Below, piece after piece: positions 50,901 through 61,816 of a stretch of 64,000 nt of DNA (position 1 is its first letter; each line of letters begins with the position of its first letter). Source of the DNA: Nitrospina sp052156635 (GTDB taxonomy: Bacteria; Nitrospinota; Nitrospinia; Nitrospinales; Nitrospinaceae); the NCBI RefSeq assembly GCF_052156635.1, contig NZ_JBQKUO010000003.1, forward strand, positions 62,001-126,000. The letters run 5' to 3'. Under the pieces are notes generated by a model. The model was not told the DNA's origin. It saw nothing but the letters and a program-made list of their open reading frames with translations, and did not search any database. Made by a program: the position numbers and the translations under genes.

Positions 50901-51130
50901 AGCGGCGGATGCTTTTTCTCCTCCACGGCGCGGTCGATGACGTGGCCCCATACGTAACTGCCGAAGCCCAGCCCGGCCATGAACGCCGCCAGCACCACCG
51001 AAACGGAGTACACCGTGTGGCCGAACACGAGCGTCAGCATCCGTGTCCAGATGATTTCGTAAACCAGGGCGGTGATCCCCGAAACGAAGAAAAAGCCGTA
51101 AACCATTGGGGAACGGTGAATTGAACTCAT
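47912..51130 (-). CDS. Giant fusion: MFS-like membrane domain, spermidine-synthase domain, TPR tail
   Basis: From ATG 51130 the product is 1072 residues; the frame extends further upstream but overlaps the promoter and start of the divergent gene. Residues 1 to about 500 hold two sets of membrane helices beginning GFFFVSGITALVYEIIWTRML and FLSGLTALAYEVLWTRLLVF, the internally repeated MFS-spermidine-synthase type. The middle (about 580-790) is a spermidine synthase-like Rossmann domain: VLVICFGTGQTTGAAGI, VKSVDSIELSPSVI, IVIQDGRNFLL and YDVITGEPPPP. The tail has TPR helices (NLGHSFYQIGQYEKSLEFL). Substrate unknown. Membrane-bound. Confidence 0.9.
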   Translation of the reverse strand: MSSIHRSPMVYGFFFVSGITALVYEIIWTRMLTLVFGHTVYSVSVVLAAFMAGLGFGSYVWGHVIDRAVEEKKHPPLVVYAFIEILIFASAALLSLIFYKFHVFYAWFHQFVPDSPALFAAIKAVLAFLLMFVPTTFMGATLPIISKYYVTDDARLGTQVGYLYALNTLGASVGCLLTGFIFISLFGVLQTALLAAAANLIIGIGCIRIHQEDNPGVKILPRLPKPTWPRFEADASQKLWMIVAFLSGLTALAYEVLWTRLLVFSIASTVYSFSIMLAVFLLGICLGSLLAVPVIARCRDLRNVLMVLQAGIAGYVTFTLFNMEALLSAPWNSYNLDRPMATFWRYLKDSSALMLVPTTLLGMSLPILIKLASGDHAHVGGGTGRIYAANTVGAIFGSLVAGFVLLPLIGTEESLVAVVTLNLLVVALLFRTGNAPLKVRKVGTPAIVAVILAFTLVMPGNLLNPFFMRDSVGQRDIKSLLYFEEGLTDTVAVFEDNYGILDPDAKRLITNGISMSASNVIATRYMKLFAHVPILLSDTPDNVLVICFGTGQTTGAAGIHPRVKSVDSIELSPSVINAAPAFAKENHDVVNNDKVNIVIQDGRNFLLTTDKKYDVITGEPPPPRTAFTVNLYTQDFYEQALRVLRPGGIVAQWVPLHSQSAREVDMHFKTFLSVFPHAQAWMSVANEILLIGSDQPIDIDLAKLKTRFAEPRIKEAMDAIHIPDVHSFLANIWFLEDQMHALGEGQPLITDNRPRIEFYLDYGNVVGTPGLERIVFNRVEAGRFWERVQNASADDEAEFRRQFRVMDLYQRGVMYANREMLLEALRLSNDDGLLRYHLQAGEPQIQELLEQVEADPGNLEALLNLGHSFYQIGQYEKSLEFLTMVRKRQPKNPFALLYTGYDLMELGQLEQAETALKDAVRNNPGEMRNVMQQVGLIDLLQKLEETPDDLLLLNAAAKFYNVRGEHLKSLEFSSRVLAKNALDREALRSQMFSYRGLGQPREVIATGFQYGNVDPDDLQYMYLMAEMYIKILNCDKAAPFLEKILAVDDTYQSAQKWLDRCKKKSGEAVPAA

Positions 51131-51158
51131 GCGCGCGGGGCCTTCCTGGTTGTTGACA

Positions 51159-51186
51159 TTGAAATGGGGGTGAAGTAGTGTAAAAT
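51159..51186 (+). promoter_or_regulatory. Sigma-70 promoter of the PCP_red gene
   Basis: TTGAAA (51159-51164), 16 bases, TAAAAT (51181-51186), 74 bases upstream of the ATG at 51260. An overlapping TTGACA lies at 51153-51158. Confidence 0.55.
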
Positions 51187-51259
51187 CAGTCCGTTTCCGA
51201 TGTGACCTTAAATCAAAAATGCGCTTTATTTCAAGCCCGCATTTTGGGAAAATACCGCT

Positions 51260-52111
51260 ATGCAAGAAGATTACACAGCCCACGAAAAAGAAATCGAGGC
51301 CTCCGACCGCATCGACCACCCGTACGCCGACGAAAACGGCGTGGAGTGGACGGTCGAAGCCTGGGAGCGGGTCAAGCACGCACCGGAGTTCGTGCGTCCC
51401 GGCATCCGCAAGCTGATGGTCCAGCGGGCCGTCAAGAGAAACTACAAATATATCACGTCCGACTTCCTCACCGAAATCCGCAACGAATCGATGATGCTGG
51501 TCTCCAAGCGCGTCCGGCAGTTCGGTTTTGAGGAACTGTCGATGGGCGCGTTCGACGTCGCCAAGCAGAAGATGGCCGAGAGTCCGCGCAAGGTGGAAGT
51601 GATCGAGGAGATCCAGGACTTCCTCGCGCTCCGCACCGAAAAGAAAGAGGACATCGTCGACAAGTTCAAAAACTACATGGAGTCGGCGCCGACCAGCGGC
51701 ATGCCGTGGACGCAGGACGCCATGGAGAAGATGGAAAAGGTGCCTCCCTTCGTGCTGGGCATGGCGAAGCAGACCATCGAGGCCCGCGCCCGCCAGCGCG
51801 GCGACAAGATGGTGACACCGGACATCATCGACGAAGTGTTCACCAACGTCATGCCCGCCTCCGCCAAGGAAGCGATGGGCATGGAAGTGACCGAAGAAGA
51901 CAAACAGCGCGACGTCGACTACGCCAACCAGCAGGACGACGAGCCGGATTTCGGCATGCAGTGGGAGGACGCGGCGAAAGCCAAGGTCATGCGCATCCCC
52001 ATCCCGTTCATCCGCGAAATGGCGATCCAGCGCATCGAGCAGGAAGTTTCCAAGGAAGGCGCCGAGTGCGTCACCATGGACCTGTTCGAGAAGTACCGCT
52101 TCTCGTTTTAA
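51260..52111 (+). CDS. Protein with three PCP_red (light-independent protochlorophyllide reductase-like) modules
   Basis: The 283-residue protein repeats the small helical PCP_red module three times: residues 27-75 (GVEWTVEAWERVKHAPEFV, then ITSDFL), 147-195 (GMPWTQDAMEKMEKVPPFV, then VTPDII) and 232-281 (GMQWEDAAKAKVMRIPIPF, then VTMDLF). A fourth, shortened unit lies at 94-143. In BchB-type proteins the module is a C-terminal accessory domain. No chlorophyll genes are present here, so a different, cofactor- or quinone-related role is likely; this is inference. It diverges from the giant membrane fusion. Confidence 0.88.
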   Translation: MQEDYTAHEKEIEASDRIDHPYADENGVEWTVEAWERVKHAPEFVRPGIRKLMVQRAVKRNYKYITSDFLTEIRNESMMLVSKRVRQFGFEELSMGAFDVAKQKMAESPRKVEVIEEIQDFLALRTEKKEDIVDKFKNYMESAPTSGMPWTQDAMEKMEKVPPFVLGMAKQTIEARARQRGDKMVTPDIIDEVFTNVMPASAKEAMGMEVTEEDKQRDVDYANQQDDEPDFGMQWEDAAKAKVMRIPIPFIREMAIQRIEQEVSKEGAECVTMDLFEKYRFSF

Positions 52112-52195
52112 TCACGGGCCAGGCGGCAGACCCCGGAGGGACCGGAAACAGGGCGGCATCGCCCACTCCCTCCCGCACTTTGAAAGGAGCGCGTC

Positions 52196-52333
52196 ATGAC
52201 GTTCGCAAACGTGGATGGATTGCTGGTTCTGGGAATGATGGTGTTCGGCTTCAGCCTGTGGTTGTTCTCGAAAGGCGCACCCACGCCGCAACGCATCCGG
52301 CGCGACGATGATCGCCGCTCCCGCAGGCGCTGA
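52196..52333 (+). CDS. Small single-pass membrane protein
   Basis: A 45-residue reading frame with a strong GAAAGGAG 8 bases upstream. It has one membrane helix (GLLVLGMMVFGFSLWLF) and a very basic C-terminus (RRDDDRRSRRR). It follows the PCP_red gene by 84 bases and is closed by a terminator, so it is likely the second gene of that transcript. No function known. Confidence 0.7.
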   Translation: MTFANVDGLLVLGMMVFGFSLWLFSKGAPTPQRIRRDDDRRSRRR

Positions 52334-52354
52334 CCGCACAATACCGAATTATAC

Positions 52355-52392
52355 AAAACCGGAATCCTCGATTGGGGATTCCGGTTTTTTTG
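52355..52392 (+). terminator. Intrinsic terminator
   Basis: AAAACCGGAATCC (52355-52367) pairs with GGATTCCGGTTTT (52376-52388); a T run follows. It also sits just past the end of the convergent Nif3-like gene. Confidence 0.93.
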
Positions 52393-52398
52393 TTTGAA

Positions 52399-53148
52399 TC
52401 ACAAACCCGTCGGGTAGTCGAGGAAGGTGGTTTCAAGGCCGAACTGGTCTTCGAGGTGTTTGCCCACGGCCTTCACGCCGCCGGTCTCGGTGGCGTAGTG
52501 ACCGGCGAACATCAGGATGCACCCGTTCTCCATCGCATCGTGAAACTGGTAGGCGTCGCCCTCGCCGGTGATGAAGCAGTCGAGCCCTTCGCGGATGGCC
52601 TCGCCCAAAAGCTTCCCCGCGCCGCCGGTGACGAGTCCCACCGAACGGATCACGCCGTCGCCGATGACGCGCACGTTCGTGCTGAGCGCTTCGGACAACA
52701 TCCCGCCCAGTTCGTGCCCCGTCTTCGGCGCGATGGTGCCGCGCAGACCGATGTGCTGCCCGTCGTGCAGGGCGAACTCCTGCAAATTGCCGAGGCCGAT
52801 GACATCCGCCAATTGACGGTTGTTGCCCAGTACGGGATGGACATCCAGAGGAATATGCGCCGAGTAGAGGCCGATGTTGGCTTCCATCATGCGCGCGAGT
52901 TTTTTGTAATGCGCGCCGCGCACCGGTTGCAGCCCGCCCCAGAACAAGCCGTGGTGCACGAACATCATGTGGCAGTCCTGTTCGATGGCCATGTCGATGG
53001 TGGCCTGGCAGGCATCGACGGCCAGCCCCACTTTTTTGATGTCGCCGGTGCTTTCGACCTGCAATCCGTTGACCGCGCGGGAGGCATCCTTGATATTATG
53101 GATGTCGAGCAGTTGGTCGAGGTAGTGGCTGATCTGTATAATGTCCAT
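52399..53148 (-). CDS. Nif3-like (DUF34) dinuclear metal-centre protein
   Basis: From ATG 53148 the product has 249 residues. Metal ligands are visible: FVHHGLFWGG, SAHIPLDVHP and the late FAGHYATE with GEGDAYQFHDA. The family forms a hexameric toroid with two metals per subunit; GTP cyclohydrolase-like activity has been suggested but the role is open. The longer frame upstream is antisense to dppB and not used. The promoter lies so near that the message may be leaderless. Confidence 0.92.
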   Translation of the reverse strand: MDIIQISHYLDQLLDIHNIKDASRAVNGLQVESTGDIKKVGLAVDACQATIDMAIEQDCHMMFVHHGLFWGGLQPVRGAHYKKLARMMEANIGLYSAHIPLDVHPVLGNNRQLADVIGLGNLQEFALHDGQHIGLRGTIAPKTGHELGGMLSEALSTNVRVIGDGVIRSVGLVTGGAGKLLGEAIREGLDCFITGEGDAYQFHDAMENGCILMFAGHYATETGGVKAVGKHLEDQFGLETTFLDYPTGL

Positions 53149-53154
53149 GCCCGA

Positions 53155-53182
53155 AGTATAACAAAAAGCCCCGCAGGGGCAA
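53155..53182 (-). promoter_or_regulatory. Promoter of the Nif3-like gene
   Basis: On the reverse strand TTGCCC (53177-53182), 16 bases, TATACT (53155-53160) with an extended TG. The ATG is only 6 bases from the -10. A GCCCC/TGC/GGGGC hairpin overlaps the -35. Confidence 0.55.
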
Positions 53183-53215
53183 CCGGCCCCGACGCCGTAC
53201 CTTTTGGACCGTCCG

Positions 53216-54175
<960 letters not shown>

Positions 54176-54182
54176 GGACGTT

Positions 54183-55163
54183 ATGAACGAAGCCGCATCG
54201 CCGACAGCCGAATCCCTCGCCGCCGAAGGCATGGTGCCGGAGGAGACTCCGTTCCAGGAACGCTGGCGCATCTTAAGTCGAGACAAGATGGCGCTGGCGT
54301 CGATGTGGTTCCTCGCGTTCCTGTTCGTCGTTGCGGTCGGCGGCAAACTGCTGACCATGCACCACGACCGGTTCGATCCCACCACCGTGCGGCTGGCGGA
54401 AAAATTCAAGCCGCCCATGACTCCCTACAACACGGAACTGGTGAAGCCCGACGAACGGCCTTTCATGGGCATCTATCTGCTGGGTACGGACGAGCTGGGG
54501 CGTGACGTGTTCGCGCGCATGCTGGAGGGGACCTTCGTGTCGCTCACCGTCGGCTTCGTCGCCGTCGGCATCTCCGTCACCGTCGGTATATTCTTCGGCG
54601 GGCTTGCCGGGTATTACGGCCGGGTGCGGCTGGGATTCATCACCGTGGACACGCTCATCATGCGCTTCGTGGACATCATGCTGTGCTTCCCGACATTCTT
54701 TCTCATCCTCACCGTGGTGGCGCTGTTGCCGCCCAGCATTTACAACATCATGATCGTCATCGGCCTGACCAGCTGGATGGGCACGGCCCGCCTGGTGCGC
54801 GCGGAGTTCCTTTCACTCCGCGAGCAGGACTACGTCCTGGCCGCCAAGAGCCAGGCCATTCCGGAAATGCGCATCATCTTTCAACACATCGTGCCGAACG
54901 CCATCGCCCCGGTGCTGGTGTCCGCCACCATCGGCGTCGCCACGGCCATCCTCACCGAGTCGGCGTTGAGCTTCCTGGGTTTCGGGGTGCAACCGCCGGA
55001 CGCGACATGGGGGAATATCCTGTCCGACGGCAAGGCCTTCATCTTTGACGCACCGTGGCTGACCTTCATCCCGGGCTTCACCATCCTGTTCGTGGTGCTG
55101 GCGTTCAACCTGTTCGGCGAAGGCCTGCGCGAAGCCTACAACCCCAAACTCCGCCAGCGATGA
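54183..55163 (+). CDS. dppC: DppC-type oligopeptide ABC transporter permease
   Basis: From ATG 54183 the product has 326 residues. It carries the OppC N-terminal segment (FQERWRILSRDKMALASMWFLAFLFVV), the characteristic LLGTDELGRDVFARMLEGT motif and the EAA loop LREQDYVLAAKSQAI. It ends NPKLRQR. It pairs with DppB as a heterodimer. The N-terminal 25 residues are acidic and variable. The operon continues with an unrelated ABC-F gene after 13 bases. Confidence 0.93.
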   Translation: MNEAASPTAESLAAEGMVPEETPFQERWRILSRDKMALASMWFLAFLFVVAVGGKLLTMHHDRFDPTTVRLAEKFKPPMTPYNTELVKPDERPFMGIYLLGTDELGRDVFARMLEGTFVSLTVGFVAVGISVTVGIFFGGLAGYYGRVRLGFITVDTLIMRFVDIMLCFPTFFLILTVVALLPPSIYNIMIVIGLTSWMGTARLVRAEFLSLREQDYVLAAKSQAIPEMRIIFQHIVPNAIAPVLVSATIGVATAILTESALSFLGFGVQPPDATWGNILSDGKAFIFDAPWLTFIPGFTILFVVLAFNLFGEGLREAYNPKLRQR

Positions 55164-55176
55164 TTTCTTTCAATTC

Positions 55177-57135
55177 ATGATCCAACTTCAGAACCTCAAA
55201 AAACAATACGGGCCGAAGGTGCTGTTCGACGGCGTCGGGTTCCACCTGAAACCCGGCGAGCGAGTCGGCCTCGTCGGCGAAAACGGCATGGGCAAGACGA
55301 CCCTGTTCCGCGTCATCGTCGGGCAGGAGGAGGTCGATGCCGGAATCGTTCATATCCGCAAGGGCGCGCGCGTGGCCATGCTTTCGCAGGAGCTGGAGAC
55401 GGTGAATCAAACCGTGCTTGAACGCGTGGTGGAGGGCGATGCGCGTTTCGCCGAAGTGCAGAGGGAAATGGAACGCCTGCAAAACGACACGGCGTTCCAC
55501 GACAGCAGACCGGAGGAATGGAGCCGGCGCTACGGCGACCTGCAACACGAGTTCGAACGCCACGGCGGCTACGAACGCGAGTCACGGGCGCAGTCGATTT
55601 TGTCCGGACTCGGTTTCCGCGCCGAACAGGTGCAAAAACCGCTGGAGACGTTTTCCGGCGGCTGGCGCATGCGCGCCGAGCTGGCGCGCCTGCTGTTGCA
55701 AAGCCCGGACGTGCTCCTGCTCGACGAACCGACCAACCACCTCGACCTGCAATCGGTGGTGTGGCTGGAATCATTCCTGAAATCGTATGAAGGCAGTCTG
55801 CTTTTGATCTCGCACGATCGCCGGTTCCTGAACGCGCTGGCGGGACGCATTGCGGAACTCGACCGCGGCAAACTCACGGTGTACACGGGCAACTACGACG
55901 ACTACGAACGGCAGAAGGCCGAGCGCATCGCGCAACTGGAGGCCGAAGCCGCCAACCAGCAGCGACGCGTCGCCGAGATCGAGCGGTTCGTCGAACGCTT
56001 CCGCGCCAAGAACACGAAGGCGACGCAGGTGCAAAGCCGCATCAAGCAGTTGGAGAAGATGGAACGGGTGGAGACCCACCGCGGCACCAAGACCATCCAC
56101 TTCCGTTTTCCGCAACCGGGCAGGACGGGCAGAATCGTCGCGCGCCTGGAAAACGTGGACAAGGCATACGGACCCGTCACCGTCTACCGCGATTTTTCCA
56201 TCCAGATCGAGCGCGGCATGAAGATCGCGCTGGTCGGACCCAACGGCGCCGGGAAATCGACGCTCCTCAAACTGCTGGCGGGCCAGGTGCCCGCCGACGC
56301 CGGGACCCTCGAGCTCGGCCACAACGTGACGCGCGCCTACTACGCCCAGCACCACGTCGAGACGCTGAACCCGAAGCACACCGTGTTGCAGTCTTTGGAC
56401 GAAACCGCACCGCAATTGACCCTGACCGGGCAGAGGAACATCCTGGGCGCGTTCCTGTTTTCCGGCGACGACGTGGACAAGAAAGTCGGTGTGCTCTCCG
56501 GCGGCGAGCGCTCGCGCCTGTCGCTGGCGCGCATGCTGGCCGCGCCCGCGCCGTTTCTCCTGCTGGACGAACCGACCAACCACCTCGACATCCGCTCGTG
56601 CGAAATCCTCGCGGCGGCGCTTTCTGATTTCGACGGCACGGTGGTGACCATCTCGCATGACCGCTATTTCCTCGACGGCCTCATCAACCGCGTATGGGAG
56701 GTGGACGGCGGGCAGGTGAAGGAATACCTCGGCAACTTCAGCCATTACGAATGGATGAAACGAAAAGAGGAAGAACGCGCGGCGGAGGCGGAATCGAAAT
56801 CGCCTTCATCTGAGATTGCCACCCCCGCACGCCGGGACAAGGAACAGAAACGCAAGGAGGCGGAGGAACGCAACCGGCGCTACCGTCAGTTGAAGCCGCT
56901 CAAGGAACGCGCCGAGGCGCTGGAGAAAAAACTGGAGGACGTGATGGGCGAAAAGGCCGAACTGGAAGAACGGCTCGCCGACGCCGACATCTACCAGGAC
57001 CGCAACAAGGACACACTCATGCAGGCCCTCACCCGGCAGAAAGAATTGACTGCCGAGGAAAACGCCCTGCTCACCGAATGGGATCGGGTCCACTACGAGA
57101 TCGAAGCCCTCTCCGACAACGCCTCCACCCCATGA
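55177..57135 (+). CDS. ABC-F family ATPase (Uup/EttA-like ribosome factor)
   Basis: The 652-residue protein has two ABC domains: GENGMGKTTL / LSGGWRMRAELARLLL-type signature (FSGGWRMRAELARLLL) / LLLDEPTNHLDL, and GPNGAGKSTLL / LSGGERSRLSLARML / LLLDEPTNHLDI. The linker between them (about 235-310) is the charged ABC-F P-site tRNA-interaction motif. The C-terminus is a coiled coil (ERAEALEKKLEDVMGEKAEL), as in Uup. There are no membrane helices. It acts on translation, not on peptide transport, despite following dppBC. Its stop overlaps the next start. Confidence 0.95.
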   Translation: MIQLQNLKKQYGPKVLFDGVGFHLKPGERVGLVGENGMGKTTLFRVIVGQEEVDAGIVHIRKGARVAMLSQELETVNQTVLERVVEGDARFAEVQREMERLQNDTAFHDSRPEEWSRRYGDLQHEFERHGGYERESRAQSILSGLGFRAEQVQKPLETFSGGWRMRAELARLLLQSPDVLLLDEPTNHLDLQSVVWLESFLKSYEGSLLLISHDRRFLNALAGRIAELDRGKLTVYTGNYDDYERQKAERIAQLEAEAANQQRRVAEIERFVERFRAKNTKATQVQSRIKQLEKMERVETHRGTKTIHFRFPQPGRTGRIVARLENVDKAYGPVTVYRDFSIQIERGMKIALVGPNGAGKSTLLKLLAGQVPADAGTLELGHNVTRAYYAQHHVETLNPKHTVLQSLDETAPQLTLTGQRNILGAFLFSGDDVDKKVGVLSGGERSRLSLARMLAAPAPFLLLDEPTNHLDIRSCEILAAALSDFDGTVVTISHDRYFLDGLINRVWEVDGGQVKEYLGNFSHYEWMKRKEEERAAEAESKSPSSEIATPARRDKEQKRKEAEERNRRYRQLKPLKERAEALEKKLEDVMGEKAELEERLADADIYQDRNKDTLMQALTRQKELTAEENALLTEWDRVHYEIEALSDNASTP

Positions 57136-57680
57136 TCGCCGAAGTCGCCTCCTTCCTGCTCCTCGCACTGGCGCTTCTTCTCGCGGGGGTGGTGCTGGTG
57201 CCACTGATCTACGGCGCCCCGTGGCACTGGACCGGGAAAGCCACCCTGCGCCGCGCACTGGACCTGGCCGACGCCCAACCCGGCGAGACGCTGGTCGATC
57301 TCGGATCCGGCGACGGACGCGTGCTCATCACCGCCGCCCGCGATTACGGCCTGAAAGGGGTGGGGATCGAGATCGATCCCGTCAAGGTCTGGATCTCCCG
57401 CCTATGGGCGAAACTGTCGGGCGTGAGCGACCGCGTTGTGGTCCACCGGGGCAACATGGTGGACCACCCCTGCAAAGAAGCCGATATCGTGTACCTCTAC
57501 CTCACCCACCAGGCAGTGGACCGCCTGTTTCCGGCGCTGTTTGCATCGCTCAAACCCGGTGCCCGGGTGGTGACCCGGAGCTTCTGCCTGCCGGGCCTGC
57601 GCCCGGACAAAACCGATTGCGGTGGCACGCTCTTCCTTTATACTGGACGGAAAGGACAGAACGTGGACGGATACCGCTGA
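57132..57680 (+). CDS. Membrane-anchored SAM-dependent methyltransferase
   Basis: The 182-residue protein starts with one membrane helix (ASFLLLALALLLAGVVLVPLI), then a compact methyltransferase: ETLVDLGSGDGRVLITAAR (motif I) and GVGIEIDPVKV (motif II), then ADIVYLYLTHQAVDRLFPAL. ATGA overlap with the ABC-F gene shows coupling. The layout resembles small membrane-anchored lysine or lipid methyltransferases in deltaproteobacteria; the substrate is unknown. Confidence 0.88.
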   Translation: MIAEVASFLLLALALLLAGVVLVPLIYGAPWHWTGKATLRRALDLADAQPGETLVDLGSGDGRVLITAARDYGLKGVGIEIDPVKVWISRLWAKLSGVSDRVVVHRGNMVDHPCKEADIVYLYLTHQAVDRLFPALFASLKPGARVVTRSFCLPGLRPDKTDCGGTLFLYTGRKGQNVDGYR

Positions 57681-57757
57681 TTCCCGGAAATTGGGCCTGC
57701 GGCGAAACTACAGTTTTCGCGTAAACCGCCGATATGGTAATAGTTTCCAACTCCTTA

Positions 57758-57766
57758 TGCTATAAT
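57758..57766 (+). promoter_or_regulatory. Extended -10 promoter of the response-regulator gene
   Basis: TG, C, TATAAT (57758-57766), with no clear -35. The ATG at 57858 gives a leader of about 85 bases. Confidence 0.5.
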
Positions 57767-57857
57767 CCGGGTATCCAGACCAAGTGTTTTTGAGTGGGAG
57801 CCCCGGTGCCGGAGGTCCGTTGGTTATCGGTGATCCCGTGATTCCAAGGTTGCAGAC

Positions 57858-58952
57858 ATGAAACTCAAAATCCTCGTCGCCGACGACAGCATCAGCATCC
57901 AGAAACTGGTGGCCATGGCCTTCTACAACGAAGACATGGAAGTCGAGGGCATCAGCGACGGCGTCAAGGCGTTCAATTACCTTTCCGATTACAAGCCCGA
58001 TCTCGTCATGGCCGACATCTATCTCCCCGGCATGAACGGCTTCGAGCTGTCCAAGAAAATCAAAAATTCCGACGAATTCCAGAACATCCACGTCCTGCTC
58101 TTGACCAGCGATTTCGAGGAACTGGACGAGATCATGTACGCCGACTCGGAAGCCGACGGCCACATCTCAAAACCGTTCAAGACCGACGAAATCATCCGCA
58201 CCGTGAAACGGCTTCTGGACGGCAGCGCGGCGCCGCAACCCTCCGGAGTGGAAGAGGACGAAGAATACGAAATCGAGGGATTCGATCCCGATTCCGAGGT
58301 GGAAGTGGAAGTGGTGGATGCCGGGGACGAAATTGAAGTGGAAGCGGTGGATGAAGAGAACGAGGGCGATGGACCGAAATGGATTGAGCTCTCGCCCGAA
58401 GACCTCGTTCCTCCGGACACTTCCCAAAAAGAGGAACCCCAGTCCGAAACCGCGGTAGATGCCGTTTCGGAATCTGATGAATCCGGCGACTCGATGCCCC
58501 CTGCCGTGCCTGACAGGCGGCAACGGCAGGCTGCTTTTCAGGAATCCCTGGATGAACTGGACCGGTTTTTCCATCAGTTGACGGAATCTACCGCAAGCCA
58601 GGCACCCGCCGAGGAAGAGGATGCCGCCGAAACACGGATCGAATCCCCGCACCACCCGGACCTGATCCAGGAAGCGCTGGCGATGATGGGCGAGGAGTCG
58701 CCTTCCTCCAACGGCGGCAATACATCCAACGCCACCAAAGTGGCGCCGGTACCCGTACCCGGACTCAACGGCGACCCCCTGCAGGAGGTTGTGCACCAGC
58801 ACATTCGTTCGACCCTGAGAACGGAGATGGCCGGCCTTTCCGGCACCATCCGCGAAACCGTGCGGCAGGTGGTGGAGGAAGTGGCGCCCGACATCATCCG
58901 CGAGGTGATTCAGGAAGAAATCGCACGTCTCAAAAAGTCGGAAACCCTCTGA
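57858..58952 (+). CDS. Response regulator with acidic linker and PopZ-like C-terminal helix
   Basis: The 364-residue protein has a CheY-type receiver: ADD at 8-10, phospho-Asp53 (VMADIYLPGMNG), Thr83 and Lys105 (GHISKPF). A long, strongly acidic, disordered linker follows (about 120-300). The last 60 residues form helices: RETVRQVVEEVAPDIIREVI then QEEIARLKK. The pattern VxPxIIxxxIxEEIxRL resembles the C-terminal multimerisation motif of PopZ (DUF2497) and tails of response regulators in delta-like bacteria. There is no DNA-binding domain. Polar localisation or motility control is inference. Confidence 0.85.
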   Translation: MKLKILVADDSISIQKLVAMAFYNEDMEVEGISDGVKAFNYLSDYKPDLVMADIYLPGMNGFELSKKIKNSDEFQNIHVLLLTSDFEELDEIMYADSEADGHISKPFKTDEIIRTVKRLLDGSAAPQPSGVEEDEEYEIEGFDPDSEVEVEVVDAGDEIEVEAVDEENEGDGPKWIELSPEDLVPPDTSQKEEPQSETAVDAVSESDESGDSMPPAVPDRRQRQAAFQESLDELDRFFHQLTESTASQAPAEEEDAAETRIESPHHPDLIQEALAMMGEESPSSNGGNTSNATKVAPVPVPGLNGDPLQEVVHQHIRSTLRTEMAGLSGTIRETVRQVVEEVAPDIIREVIQEEIARLKKSETL

Positions 58953-59111
58953 TCCCGATCCTGGAAGCCCTGACACTCGGTTCCAAACCAGCCGCCGGTC
59001 GGCCCGGACGCACCGCCCTTAAAAAAATCGCTTTGAGATTTAAAGGGCCGGTGGCACACTTTCATTCCCCGTCATGACCTTGGGACACACGAAACACCCT
59101 TTTTTCAGTTT

Positions 59112-61760
<2,649 letters not shown>

Positions 61761-61816
61761 TTCAATCCCCTGTATCGTATTGACGTCTTGATTTTGTTTC
61801 GTGGCCGGACTCACGC

